DNA from: an uncultured Alteromonadaceae bacterium | GTDB lineage: Bacteria > Pseudomonadota > Gammaproteobacteria > Enterobacterales > Alteromonadaceae | Reading direction: 5' to 3' | Assembly: GCA_913056495.1 (NCBI GenBank) | Contig: CAJXMO010000014.1 | Span: forward strand, 47,671-111,670 | DNA length: 64,000 nt | In this document: in pieces, positions 19,070 to 27,878 of the stretch | Layout of the letters: every line of letters starts with the position of its first letter | Position numbering within the stretch: position 1 is the first letter of the stretch | Made by a program: the position numbers and the translations under genes | Notes under the pieces: generated by a model | What the model was told of the DNA's origin: nothing | The model's input: only the letters and a program-made list of their open reading frames with translations | Database searches by the model: none

Positions 19070-19756
19070 TTATTCGAGCGGAGTAACATTAACCGCTACA
19101 TCAATAAATTTGCCCGGATGATTTTGCATATGAGTATAATATATTTCGCCTTTATATCGGTAGCTTACATCATAACCCGTTAATTCATTGATGGTTTCAG
19201 CCCGAACATGGGTCACTTCACATACTTTTCTTTTTTTATGTTTATTGTAACCGGCTCTTTTATGATGGTTTTCCCATTTGCCATGGCCACGTTCATATTT
19301 ATCATGGTAACGGTAGTCATTAGTGCCATAATTACGGTTATTATAGTTGTTATGAGACTGAGCTGCGGCTTCATTTGCCAGTGCACCGCCAATCACAGCA
19401 CCCGCGATAGTGGCGACTGCATTGCCTTTGCCTTTACCAAACTGATTACCAATTGCGCCACCGATAACGGCGCCAATAATGGGGGCTGCTGCATCATCGT
19501 GATTTTGGCTGTTGGTTCTGTGGTAAGAGTGGTTTCGATTATACGAATAGTCCTGATAACCTGTATCTCTGTACCAACATTGCTTTTTGGGTTTTTCTAT
19601 TGTGACTTTACGATAAGTGGGTGTGACCTGAACCACTTTAGCGCGTTCAATATTTTCACCGGAATAATGACCATGTTTTGCAAATGCAGGGGTCGCCAGT
19701 AAGCCAGTTAATGCTAACGCGAGCGTGCTGTATTTTGCTTGAGTTAAAATTTTCAT
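19070..19756 (-). CDS. Secreted glycine-zipper 2TM protein
   Basis: 228 residues from the ATG at 19756, chosen because AAGGAG precedes it at the right distance and a signal peptide (to AFA, about residue 26) follows; the longer frame from 19816 is unlikely. The core (about 95-140) is a glycine zipper, IIGAVIGGAIGNQFGKG and AGAVIGGALANEA, as in the Rickettsia 17-kDa antigen and SlyB families. Between and after lie Asn/Tyr/His/Arg-rich stretches, and the C-terminal domain ends with VRAETINELTGYDVSYRYKG. There is no lipobox Cys. It is probably an outer-membrane or periplasmic protein of unknown role. Confidence 0.82.
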   Translation of the reverse strand: MKILTQAKYSTLALALTGLLATPAFAKHGHYSGENIERAKVVQVTPTYRKVTIEKPKKQCWYRDTGYQDYSYNRNHSYHRTNSQNHDDAAAPIIGAVIGGAIGNQFGKGKGNAVATIAGAVIGGALANEAAAQSHNNYNNRNYGTNDYRYHDKYERGHGKWENHHKRAGYNKHKKRKVCEVTHVRAETINELTGYDVSYRYKGEIYYTHMQNHPGKFIDVAVNVTPLE

Positions 19757-19913
19757 CACATTCTCCTTCAATCGCTGGCCTTTATTGACCTGACAATGCC
19801 AGTTTATAAAGCTCAACCTGAATTTAAACTGAACCGGAAAACGAAATTTTATGAAGTAGCTGATAGAGTGTGAAATGGGTCACGTTTTTGGCGGGTTTTT
19901 AATGGAATAGCAA

Positions 19914-19939
19914 TAAAAAAGCGCCAGAGGTGGCGCTTT
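19914..19939 (-). terminator. aguB terminator
   Basis: AAAGCGCCA (19918-19926) and TGGCGCTTT (19931-19939) around GAGG, with a T-run when read leftwards (A-run from 19914). It lies 18 bases after the aguB stop. Confidence 0.85.
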
Positions 19940-19957
19940 AATTTCTTTTGTTGCGAG

Positions 19958-20842
19958 TTAATCCCGGTAGATTTTAAGTAAATCTGAGTAGTGATCAATT
20001 CTGCGATCCCGCAAATAAGGCCAGATACGTCTGACATTTTCACTTCTGTCTAAATCAATTTCAGCTATCAGAATTTCTTCTTCATCTTTACTGGCATGAG
20101 CGAGAATTTCGCCCTGAGGGCCAGTAATAAAGCTGTTTCCCCAAAATTGAATACCTTGGCTTTGTTCGCTCGGATCGGCTTCAAAACCGGTTCGGTTACA
20201 GCTTAATACAGGTACGCCATTGGCTACTGCGTGCGCGCGTTGTGAGATCACCCAAGCATCAAGTTGTCTTTGCTGTTCGGCGTGCTCATCACGCGGGTCC
20301 CAGCCAATTGCGGTAGGGTAAATCAATAATTCAGCACCGGCCATTGCCATCAGGCGGGCAGCTTCCGGAAACCATTGATCCCAGCATACGAGTACACCCA
20401 GCTTACCTATGCTGGTTTGTATTGGCTCAAATCCGAGATCACCTGGGGTAAAATAAAATTTTTCATAAAAACCGGGATCATCCGGTATGTGCATTTTTCG
20501 ATATTTTCCGGCAATACTGCCATCTGTATCCAGAACAACCGCTGTGTTATGGTAAACACCAGCTGCACGGCGTTCAAATAATGAAGCAACGATAACAATA
20601 TTTAACGCTTTCGCGAGTGAACCTAATACTTGAGTACTCGGGCCTGGAATAGGCTCAGCTAAATCAAATTGTTCAACATCTTCAACCTGGCAAAAATAAA
20701 GTGAGCGGTGCAACTCTTCTAAGACAATCAGTTTTGCGCCTTTAAGGGCAGCTTCACGGATACCTTCAATGCTTTTTTCCAGATTATGCTCGGGGTTGGC
20801 ACTGTTAGAGTGCTGGATCAGGGCGGCGGTTAATTGACTCAT
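19958..20842 (-). CDS. aguB: N-carbamoylputrescine amidase
   Basis: 294 residues, the family length. A nitrilase-fold enzyme that cleaves N-carbamoylputrescine to putrescine, CO2 and ammonia. The catalytic triad is visible: Glu at 42/43 (VLEELHRS), K116 (KYRKMHIPDD) and C153 (LVCWDQWFPEAARL). The sequence RSLYFCQVED and GWDPRDEHAEQQRQLDAW match AguB rather than other nitrilases. It starts 17 bases after the aguA stop, so both steps from agmatine to putrescine are made together. A terminator follows. Confidence 0.96.
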   Translation of the reverse strand: MSQLTAALIQHSNSANPEHNLEKSIEGIREAALKGAKLIVLEELHRSLYFCQVEDVEQFDLAEPIPGPSTQVLGSLAKALNIVIVASLFERRAAGVYHNTAVVLDTDGSIAGKYRKMHIPDDPGFYEKFYFTPGDLGFEPIQTSIGKLGVLVCWDQWFPEAARLMAMAGAELLIYPTAIGWDPRDEHAEQQRQLDAWVISQRAHAVANGVPVLSCNRTGFEADPSEQSQGIQFWGNSFITGPQGEILAHASKDEEEILIAEIDLDRSENVRRIWPYLRDRRIDHYSDLLKIYRD

Positions 20843-20859
20843 ATTTCAAACCTCAGAAT

Positions 20860-21906
20860 TTAAGCTAAATAGTGACTTAAAAAGCCTTTTGGTAACTGCA
20901 TGCTAATACAGTGAAGGCTACCAAATTGTTCTATAATCGCACGGCAGTTTATTGCAATGATCTCATGTTCAGGAAATGCAGATTGCATCTGGCTTATCGC
21001 AATTTCATCCTGTTTGACGCCATAAACCGGCAATAAAACGGCATGGTTAATGATTAAAAAGTTAGCATAAGTTGCCGGTAAGCGCTCACCTTCAGCATTA
21101 TATTGTGCATCTGGCCAGGGTAATTCCGTTAATTTGTAAGTTTGTCCGGACAGATTGGTGAAAGTACTAAGTTGTTGTTTCATTGCATCTAAAGCGGCAA
21201 AATGATCATCGGACTCATCCTGACAGCCCTGATATATGATTTGATTGTCAGGCGCAAAACGGGCAAGTGTATCTATATGAGCATCCGTATCATCTCCTTC
21301 GAGCGCACCATGGTCTAGCCAGAGAATTTTATTTAAACCCAAATGAGTTAATAAAAATTCTGTGACTTGGTGTTTATCAAAATTTGGGTTACGGTTAGGG
21401 TTAAGTAAACACTCGCTGGTGACCATTAAACATCCTTGACCGTCGGTTTCTACACCGCCTCCTTCAAGAACAAAATCAACATTTTGCTGGTTACGGATAT
21501 TCAACTGACTGAATAAGGCCGTATTAATTTGATTATCCAGACTGGATTCAAACTTATTTCCCCAACCGTTAAATATAAAGTTAGCAGCTGAGATAGTTTT
21601 ATCCCGGACAAGGCAAAGTGGGCCGTGATCTCTGGCCCAGGTATCATTAGTGGGTGTGATCACCCAAAACACCTGATTTAAATCGATTGCTTCTTGCTCA
21701 AGCATGGCTTTAACTTTTTGTTTAAGTGCCTGATCGTGGCAGACGATAATCACAGACTCAAAGCGGGTGATGGTTTTAACTAATTCAAGGTAAACGGGTT
21801 CAACTTTATCTAAAATTGCCTGCCAGTCGGTTTCTGGGTGAGGCCAGGTCAGCATAACCGCGTCTTGCGGATACCACTCAGCCGGTAAACTAAAGGTATT
21901 GTTCAC
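20860..21906 (-). CDS. aguA: Agmatine deiminase
   Basis: 348 residues, from a GTG start at 21904-21906. It converts agmatine to N-carbamoylputrescine. Typical motifs are PAEWYPQDAVMLTWPH at the start, NDTWARDHGPL, EGGGVETDG, LDHGALEGDDTDAHIDTLARF and the C-terminal nucleophile Cys in GSLHCISMQLP (about 334). It sits just before aguB. A PilZ-like gene ends 29 bases upstream, which may tie the putrescine route to the signalling genes ahead of it; this is inference from spacing only. Confidence 0.96.
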   Translation of the reverse strand: MNNTFSLPAEWYPQDAVMLTWPHPETDWQAILDKVEPVYLELVKTITRFESVIIVCHDQALKQKVKAMLEQEAIDLNQVFWVITPTNDTWARDHGPLCLVRDKTISAANFIFNGWGNKFESSLDNQINTALFSQLNIRNQQNVDFVLEGGGVETDGQGCLMVTSECLLNPNRNPNFDKHQVTEFLLTHLGLNKILWLDHGALEGDDTDAHIDTLARFAPDNQIIYQGCQDESDDHFAALDAMKQQLSTFTNLSGQTYKLTELPWPDAQYNAEGERLPATYANFLIINHAVLLPVYGVKQDEIAISQMQSAFPEHEIIAINCRAIIEQFGSLHCISMQLPKGFLSHYLA

Positions 21907-21935
21907 TGTTGTTATTTACTCTTCAAATAAAAGTT

Positions 21936-22532
21936 TTATTCAGTTTTGTTTTGGGCTTTTTGCTGTGCAAGTTGCCTTAACTGCTTACTTTGTTGATGTA
22001 GTGCTGTTCGGACTAGAATTTCTCTGTCTTCTTCGCGTATACGGCTATAGACAAATTTGTACTGGTAGCCAGACTCTGTTTCGCTAATATCAATGATTTC
22101 TGCGTAGCAGTATACTGCACTCGATTCTTCAGGGATAAATATTTTTAATCTAAAAGCTTGTTCAATTGTCCATGTTTGTTCAGATTCAACTGTCAGGCCT
22201 CCGGCACCAAACTCGACACTTTTATAGCGATTTCCGGCATCATCTTCCTGCATTAAAATATAAGACATAATCAGGTCTATTTTTTTAGATTGCAGATTCA
22301 AAAAGCTGACAAGCTCATCAGCTTGTTTTCCCAAATGTCTGATACTGCGTAATGAGTCTGCTTCTAATGAATTTACCTGAGTAGCAAGTTTAAAAGGGAA
22401 GGGCATTTCCTCAATAAATTGAGATTCATCCGGCATATTTTCGCCAGCTGAAAAAGCAACTAAATTTATATTTAAGCTGAGAGGAATCGTAAAAAATTCA
22501 GCAAACAAAGCTTGTTTTTCGGCTAATGTCAT
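21936..22532 (-). CDS. PilZ-like domain protein
   Basis: 198 residues, no signal or membrane helix. The N-terminal half is all-helical (LRSIRHLGKQADELVSFLNLQSKKIDLIM) and the C-terminal half resembles a PilZ barrel: VEFGAGGLTVES in place of the DxSxxG box, then LKIFIPEE and YKFVYSRIREEDREILVRTALHQQSKQLR. The usual N-terminal RxxxR motif is not obvious, so c-di-GMP binding is uncertain. Similar two-part proteins are annotated as PilZ domain-containing in Alteromonadales. It lies between the Sel1/coiled-coil gene and aguA with short gaps. Confidence 0.65.
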   Translation of the reverse strand: MTLAEKQALFAEFFTIPLSLNINLVAFSAGENMPDESQFIEEMPFPFKLATQVNSLEADSLRSIRHLGKQADELVSFLNLQSKKIDLIMSYILMQEDDAGNRYKSVEFGAGGLTVESEQTWTIEQAFRLKIFIPEESSAVYCYAEIIDISETESGYQYKFVYSRIREEDREILVRTALHQQSKQLRQLAQQKAQNKTE

Positions 22533-22556
22533 AGAGGTCTCAATTAGAATATGGGG

Positions 22557-23711
22557 TTAGGCTTCTGTATATCCGTTCATTTCTTCCAGATGCTGATGAA
22601 TCTGTTCATTAAATGAATGTACCAGTTTTATCGAATGTGCAAACTCATCCGGATATTCCTGCTGAATTTTAACCAGTTTTTGAGCGGCGGGTTCAAACTG
22701 ATAAGCTTCAGCCAATCTTAACCAACCAATGGCCAATTGAATATCTTGTTTTGTCCCTTCGCTGGTAAAATAACAACGCGCCAATGCCCCCATGGCTTTA
22801 TTACTGCCGAGTAAGGCGGCTTGTTCAAATAGCTCAAAGGCAATTTTAAATTCTTTCTGTTCTCTGGCCTGAAAAGCTGAATCGAGTAAAGCGTCAATTT
22901 GCCATTGAATCTCTGGTTGTGCATGGTATCTGTGAATATCTATCTGCGCACTTTGCTCAGGCTCAGGCGGCAATGAATTTGACTGAAGCCTCTCATCTTG
23001 ATCTGTCTCAGCTAGAGTTTCTTCAGGCCGTCTTTCTTCAGGTTCGGTTTGCTGACTCAGTTGAATGTCATCTTGAGCCTGAATATGGTTTTCTGCCGGT
23101 TCCGGGTTTAGAGCGGGTTGTTCGAGACTTGCTAATTCGGTTTTGTCTAGACTACCGGATGTACTATGATGCATGGCCAGAATAATCGCATCATAACGTG
23201 TATTTAACTGCTCAAGTGATTTTTGCTGACGCATATTTTGTTGCTGGTGGAATTCCAACTGCTTTTCGAGTTTGATAATCGTACGTTTTAGCAGTTTCAC
23301 CTGCTCCTGATGAGCCTGTTTGATGTTGGCAATTTGATGTTGATAGTTTTCTTCGAGTTCAAAAATGCGGGTTTCGTATTGGTGTTTTAAATCCTGTTTA
23401 TTTTCAGTTTGATTTTTTTCAGCGGTTTGCTGCATGTTTTTTAAACTGTTTTCATAGGTTTTTCTGAGTTCATCAAACCAGCGAAACAAAGTGCCCGGAA
23501 TTTTGTCTTTTGAATCCGGATTTGAAGAAGCTGAAAATAAAGCAAGAATTTGATTTTTATCTACATAATCCACGCCATACTCTGATTTAGAGCGCAATAC
23601 TTCGGGTTTTTCTTTATATTTACGCATCGTATCCTGAATAATAGCAACAGATGCGCCGCTAATTTCGGAAGCGTGTTCAAGCGTAATCCAGTTTATATTT
23701 TGCTCTGACAT
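22557..23711 (-). CDS. Coiled-coil protein with N-terminal HTH-like region and Sel1-like repeats
   Basis: 384 residues. Residues 8-60 resemble a small helix-turn-helix or MerR-like fold (TLEHASEISGASVAIIQDTMRKYK). Residues about 85-175 form a long Gln/Glu/Lys-rich coiled coil, followed by an acidic Pro/Gln linker (190-270). Residues about 280-345 carry Sel1/TPR-like repeats (AFELFEQAALLGSNKAMGALA, ARCYF, QLAIGWLRLAEAY). It has no signal peptide. The arrangement suggests a cytoplasmic scaffold. It lies between the CheW-CZB gene and the PilZ-like gene. I do not recognise a named family. Confidence 0.7.
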   Translation of the reverse strand: MSEQNINWITLEHASEISGASVAIIQDTMRKYKEKPEVLRSKSEYGVDYVDKNQILALFSASSNPDSKDKIPGTLFRWFDELRKTYENSLKNMQQTAEKNQTENKQDLKHQYETRIFELEENYQHQIANIKQAHQEQVKLLKRTIIKLEKQLEFHQQQNMRQQKSLEQLNTRYDAIILAMHHSTSGSLDKTELASLEQPALNPEPAENHIQAQDDIQLSQQTEPEERRPEETLAETDQDERLQSNSLPPEPEQSAQIDIHRYHAQPEIQWQIDALLDSAFQAREQKEFKIAFELFEQAALLGSNKAMGALARCYFTSEGTKQDIQLAIGWLRLAEAYQFEPAAQKLVKIQQEYPDEFAHSIKLVHSFNEQIHQHLEEMNGYTEA

Positions 23712-23797
23712 GAAGGTTATTTATTATTAGTTTTCCAGCTTAAATCGTATCAGCTTATCAGCCGATCTATCAATGAATTATTGAACTCATATAAATT

Positions 23798-24589
23798 TTA
23801 TAAAAATGACTTAGAACTTAAAAGCAAGCTATTGTATTGCTGAGTTGTCAGCAAACCCTCAATCATTTCTTTTACTCTATGGTCAATATTTCCGATATGC
23901 TGGGTAATTTCTTTTAGCGGCTTTATTTGCTCGTTATTTACAGTCAGTGAATCTTCTACTTTATCTACAACAAACCCTAATGCCGGTTGCCTGCCATCAA
24001 TTGTTGTGTATACGGTCACTGGTTTATAAGTGACTTCGAGTTGCTCGCGGGCGATAGCAAATAATCGTTTTAAACTGGCCAGAGTCACTTTACGCTCTTG
24101 CTGGATAAGTTTGATGGCTTCTGACTGTTCGCCTTTATCAAGCATATCAAGCGCTTTATCGGCCAGTGAATGAATATGCTTGTGTGGCTTATCAAAGCGT
24201 TTTAATACTTCGGCTAAATCTTCATTCTTTGTGGTAAATGTCTGATACCACTGGCCGAATGCACATTTAGCGGGATCTCTGGCCAATGTAAATGCCTGCT
24301 TGTTTTTCACACTGTATTCAAGTGCATCCAACCAGTTTTCGTGGTCTTGTTCCCGTTCATTCAATAGGTTTGCAAGCTGTTGGTTTTCTGCATGGGTTGA
24401 AGACTTATTCATTGCAATCCCCAAATCATAAATGGGGGTAGGGGTGCCCATAAAGTCCTTTACACCCAAAAAAGCTTTGTCTTCGCTCGGCATTGACGTT
24501 TGATCATTACTGAATTTTTCAGTTAATAAAATATCTAAAATATTAAACGCAACAAGATAGTTACCGACTCTAAAATTAACAACTTCCAT
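23798..24589 (-). CDS. CheW-like protein with an inserted CZB zinc-binding domain
   Basis: 263 residues. Residues 1-60 match the first half of a CheW domain (VVNFRVGNYLVAFNILDILL, then GVKDFMGTPTPIYDLG), and residues about 188-245 the second half (PVTVYTTIDGRQPALGFVVDKVEDSLTV). Between them lies a CZB domain with its whole zinc signature: H83 in HENW, C109 in CAFGQWY, and H136/H140 in HKHIH. CZB domains bind zinc and can sense hypochlorous acid or zinc in receptors and cyclases. The protein may couple that signal to a CheA kinase complex. The cluster downstream encodes a scaffold and a PilZ-like protein. Confidence 0.85.
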   Translation of the reverse strand: MEVVNFRVGNYLVAFNILDILLTEKFSNDQTSMPSEDKAFLGVKDFMGTPTPIYDLGIAMNKSSTHAENQQLANLLNEREQDHENWLDALEYSVKNKQAFTLARDPAKCAFGQWYQTFTTKNEDLAEVLKRFDKPHKHIHSLADKALDMLDKGEQSEAIKLIQQERKVTLASLKRLFAIAREQLEVTYKPVTVYTTIDGRQPALGFVVDKVEDSLTVNNEQIKPLKEITQHIGNIDHRVKEMIEGLLTTQQYNSLLLSSKSFL

Positions 24590-24703
24590 TCGTTCAGACT
24601 TATTTTTTATTCAATGCTTTAACTCTAGCCAGAGTTAAATTAAATACAAGCAAAATTTGAAGCTGATAATGAATTAGTCTAAGGCTGGGTAGGGGAAAAA
24701 GCA

Positions 24704-24738
24704 GAATTTGCATTTTTGAGCATTAAAAATGCAAATTC
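24704..24738 (-). terminator. Hairpin terminator after the Met/His-rich outer-membrane gene
   Basis: A 14-bp perfect stem (24704-24717 with 24725-24738) around a seven-base loop. Leftwards it is followed by TGCTTTTTCCCC. It lies 22 bases beyond the stop at 24761. Confidence 0.6.
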
Positions 24739-24760
24739 CGGCAAGCAGATGAATCAGAAA

Positions 24761-25819
24761 TTAAAACGCATAACTTAAGCTGGTATAAATTCCATCATCT
24801 AATCCCAGTTGGTAGCCATTGTAGTCTTGAGAAATCCGGGTTTGCCATTCAATCCCTAACCGCACGCCTTTTAATACACCGCTTTGCTGTGCATAGTTTA
24901 CACCTAAACCTAAGTCGCTGAACTGACCACCATAGTTAGCTTGAATATCAGAGGGACTTGAGTGGTTATGTGCATCGTTATAGTGGCCGGATATTTTATC
25001 CTGAGACTGATAACTGAATCGCGCTGAAACACTGAGAGGCTCGATCACCCGGTAAGCCAGCCAGCCGGTTAGCTGATATTTATCTCCGAATGTAAAACCG
25101 GATTCATTTTTGTCTTCTAACTTAATGTTAGCGCCAACTTGAGCGCCCCAGGAAAGCGCATTTTGATTGCCGGTATAAGTGACTGATGGAACAAAATCGT
25201 AAGTCCCTGAGCCCAATTGCATGCCATAATGGGTAAATTGTCCGTTACTGTTTTTTTCGTTTACCGAGCCGGTGGGAATACTCAGCCCCAGATTAGTGAT
25301 GAGCTGATGATGGGGTGTCTTAAATAAATTAACCAAAGCACTTACTTGAGTATCGGCAATGCCTGAGGTGCCATGTGAATGGCTAGAATGCATAGCGCCC
25401 ATTTCCATATCCATGGCATGCGAATGATGTGAATCCATGTCTGAATCCAGCATTTTCATTGTCATCTCCATACTCATGTATTGTGGCATTAGCATCAGAG
25501 TTACAGTGTCATTGACTGCATACATAATATCCAGCATATGCATTTTCATTTTCATGCCGGTTGGCGCCATACTATAACCGGCCATCGCGAGTTCAGCCTG
25601 AGTGATTTTGTCACTGCCATGATAAAGCTGATTAAAGTCCTGTTCCATATAGCGGTAGCCAAACATGACTTCGCCTTGTTTATGTAAATGGTCAGCCATC
25701 ACGCCTGCCGGTGCATGCGAAGCCGGGTTAATGCCGTTGGTATGATTTGAATCTGCTAACGCTGGGGAAGCCAGCAAGACGGAGGTGGTTAAGGCCACCG
25801 GAAAGATAAAATTGCGCAT
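24761..25819 (-). CDS. Outer-membrane beta-barrel protein with Met/His-rich loop
   Basis: 352 residues. Signal peptide to ALA (about 22), then alternating barrel strands to a terminal aromatic residue (TSLSYAF), as in outer-membrane barrels of the MetA-pathway/transporter type. Between about 105 and 155 Met and His are extremely frequent (MKMKMHMLDIMYA, MSMEMTMKMLDSDMDSHH, HAMDMEMGAMHSSHSH). Such runs are known copper ligands in periplasmic and outer-membrane copper proteins, so a copper role is inferred, not shown. It stands alone, with no copper ATPase or CusCBA nearby. Confidence 0.75.
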   Translation of the reverse strand: MRNFIFPVALTTSVLLASPALADSNHTNGINPASHAPAGVMADHLHKQGEVMFGYRYMEQDFNQLYHGSDKITQAELAMAGYSMAPTGMKMKMHMLDIMYAVNDTVTLMLMPQYMSMEMTMKMLDSDMDSHHSHAMDMEMGAMHSSHSHGTSGIADTQVSALVNLFKTPHHQLITNLGLSIPTGSVNEKNSNGQFTHYGMQLGSGTYDFVPSVTYTGNQNALSWGAQVGANIKLEDKNESGFTFGDKYQLTGWLAYRVIEPLSVSARFSYQSQDKISGHYNDAHNHSSPSDIQANYGGQFSDLGLGVNYAQQSGVLKGVRLGIEWQTRISQDYNGYQLGLDDGIYTSLSYAF

Positions 25820-25917
25820 AATAATTCTCTAATGTAATGAATTAGTGCAATTATATCCGCTCTGAGATGAGCTGTGGATGCGACAAATTGTCGCACCCGC
25901 TAAATCAAAAGATTAAT

Positions 25918-27234
25918 TTATTCCTTAACCATATTATGAAGCTTTTCTGCTATTTGTGTATTGTTTTGAAAACCGTTAAAACGCTCAGCTTCTACGCCGG
26001 TAGCTAATACGGGTACATCCAAACCCGTATGACCGCCAGATGTCCAGCCGGTATAACTGCGTTGATTGATAATGGCTTTGACCGCTTTATTTAATTGTTT
26101 TAGCCGTTGTTTTTGGGTTAAATCCTGATTGTTTTTGATAGCCTGAATAGACTGAACTTCCTGATTTGACAGGTTAAAATCAACGTGATTAGCCCAGTTT
26201 GCCGAGAGAGATGTGTGATCAGTTTTACTTTCGCTTAAGCTAGTTGCGATGACCCTTGCTGAGCTGTGTACTTTTGAAATCATATCGGGTAGCCATTGAT
26301 ATTCTCCGTTTGCACCCAAAGACATACCGCCGGTTTCATGATCGGCAGTGACAACTAATAAAGTATCCGGGTTATTTTTCATGAAATTTAAAACGACATT
26401 TAAGGCATTTTCAAAATCGCTCATTTCAGCCATAGCACAAACAATGTCGTTCGCATGTCCACACCAGTCAATCTGGCTGCCTTCAATCAGCAATACAAAC
26501 CCTTGTTCATTGACCAATAAGTCCAAGGCTTTTTCTGTCATTTTTGCAAGTCGAGTCTGGTTAGAATCGATTGCTGACGGAAATCCTCTGGGGTGAAACA
26601 CACCAATAGCCGGTAATTGATTTAATTGTGCTAACTGATTAAATTCTGTAACCCCCTGATAACCTAATTGGGTTAATTCAGACAATATATTTCTGTCTTC
26701 TCGAATCAAGTGCGCTTGTCCGCCACCTAATAATAAATCCATGACAGGTTTATCATTTATTGTGTTATCAACAATTTGATCTGCAATTTGTGGATAGTCT
26801 TTTCGGTATTTTTGGTGCGCAAAAAAACTGGCTGGTGTTGCATGGGTCACTTCAGATGTGACTACCAGACCCGTTTTTTTATTGGCCGATTTGGCGGCTT
26901 CCATCAGGGTGTATAATGACTGATGTTCATGATCAACTGAAATCGCACCATTATAGGATTTATGAGTGGTTGATAACGCGGTTGCGGCAGCTGCAGAATC
27001 GGTTACAAAAGTTTGATCGGCTGGGTAGGTCATCGCTATGCCTCGCCATATTTTATCAAACTCCGTTTGTTTGACTAATTGATTAGGCGTTTGCATTTGA
27101 TAGTACCGGTAAGCGGTCAGATAATTAACACCCATGCCATCGCCAATCATGTAAATGATATTTTTCGGTGCTGCATAAAGTGTAGAGCTAACACTGAGCA
27201 TCATAATAAAAAATGTGGTTAATCTTGCTTTCAT
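25918..27234 (-). CDS. Periplasmic alkaline phosphatase
   Basis: 438 residues from the ATG at 27234, chosen for its GAGG site 8 bases upstream and the signal peptide that follows (to LYA, about 21); the frame extends to 27276 without such support. Family motifs: MIGDGMG (metal Asp 32), VTDSAAAATAL with nucleophile S80, VVTSEVTHATPASF, LLGGG, EGSQIDWCGHAND, VVTADHETGG and GHTGLDVPV near the end. It hydrolyses phosphate monoesters, giving phosphate for uptake. No classical Pho box was recognised in the 384-base upstream gap. Confidence 0.92.
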   Translation of the reverse strand: MKARLTTFFIMMLSVSSTLYAAPKNIIYMIGDGMGVNYLTAYRYYQMQTPNQLVKQTEFDKIWRGIAMTYPADQTFVTDSAAAATALSTTHKSYNGAISVDHEHQSLYTLMEAAKSANKKTGLVVTSEVTHATPASFFAHQKYRKDYPQIADQIVDNTINDKPVMDLLLGGGQAHLIREDRNILSELTQLGYQGVTEFNQLAQLNQLPAIGVFHPRGFPSAIDSNQTRLAKMTEKALDLLVNEQGFVLLIEGSQIDWCGHANDIVCAMAEMSDFENALNVVLNFMKNNPDTLLVVTADHETGGMSLGANGEYQWLPDMISKVHSSARVIATSLSESKTDHTSLSANWANHVDFNLSNQEVQSIQAIKNNQDLTQKQRLKQLNKAVKAIINQRSYTGWTSGGHTGLDVPVLATGVEAERFNGFQNNTQIAEKLHNMVKE

Positions 27235-27484
27235 AAAAATGACCTCTGGCAAAGTTGAAAAATTGATAGCAGGCAATTTTTAAAGTTTACTGGTTAACAA
27301 TCCGTTTTGAAAGCTTTTAATATCTACCTGATTTTCTGAGGAAAATAATAAGGATTTAAGCTAAGTGATTGTAAACTATTGTGGTTTTTAGGCAGGGTTC
27401 GTTATTTTAAGTTGTGGATTAAATTATGGCTTATTGTTAATATTTTGTTTTTTTGAAAAATCCTTAAATATTAGTTATATAGTC

Positions 27485-27513
27485 TTGTTACAGGTCAATA
27501 TTTCGGCTAGTAT
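27485..27513 (+). promoter_or_regulatory. Sigma-70-type promoter for the 45-residue peptide gene
   Basis: TTGTTA (27485-27490), a 17-base spacer and TAGTAT (27508-27513). Expected start near 27520 would give a leader of about 140 bases before the ATG at 27662. Apart from this site the gap 27277-27661 is very AT-rich with nothing else recognised. Confidence 0.45.
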
Positions 27514-27661
27514 GGATGGCGTTCAATTAATACGATTACAAAATTTGTGGATAAATATAAAAATAACGGAACTATTACTCAATTGAGCAACCTAATTTAA
27601 TCGTATGTAGCTAAAAAGAACAAAAATAAGCTTAATTAAAGAACTTGGGTGTTAGTTAAAA

Positions 27662-27799
27662 ATGAATAAAGCTGGTGGTATTAAATTAACTACGGTCGCT
27701 TTTGCAGTAATTGTTATGGCGATCTCTGCGTTTATTACAACTTCGAATGCGGATGAGCAGTTGCAGCATCCTCAGATTGAAAATCAAAACGCAAAATAA
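27662..27799 (+). CDS. 45-residue single-helix membrane or secreted peptide
   Basis: ATG at 27662, stop at 27797-27799. The peptide has a short basic start (MNKAGGIKL), one hydrophobic stretch (TTVAFAVIVMAISAFITT, residues 10-27) and a polar tail (SNADEQLQHPQIENQNAK). The stretch could be a membrane anchor or a signal peptide cut near SNA. A good promoter lies 150 bases upstream and a textbook terminator starts 9 bases after the stop, which together argue that it is a real single-gene transcript. The ribosome site is weak. I do not recognise a family. Confidence 0.55.
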   Translation: MNKAGGIKLTTVAFAVIVMAISAFITTSNADEQLQHPQIENQNAK

Positions 27800-27807
27800 T
27801 ACAACTC

Positions 27808-27833
27808 AAAAAAGCCTCGTCAGAGGCTTTTTT
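27808..27833. terminator. Strong bidirectional terminator
   Basis: AAAAAAGCCTC (27808-27818), loop GTCA, GAGGCTTTTTT (27823-27833). It ends the 45-residue gene (+) and can also end the ampG operon (-), whose last stop is at 27879. Confidence 0.85.
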
Positions 27834-27878
27834 ATTTTTACATTTCACATTTTATACAAGCAGACGCCTCTGCTGCTA

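Noticed and set aside
19208..19702. 164-codon open frame on the plus strand opposite the glycine-zipper gene
   Set aside because: Its Ile/Val/Thr-rich product is the mirror of Gly/Asn/Tyr codons; no ribosome site, and the minus-strand gene has a signal peptide and a known domain.
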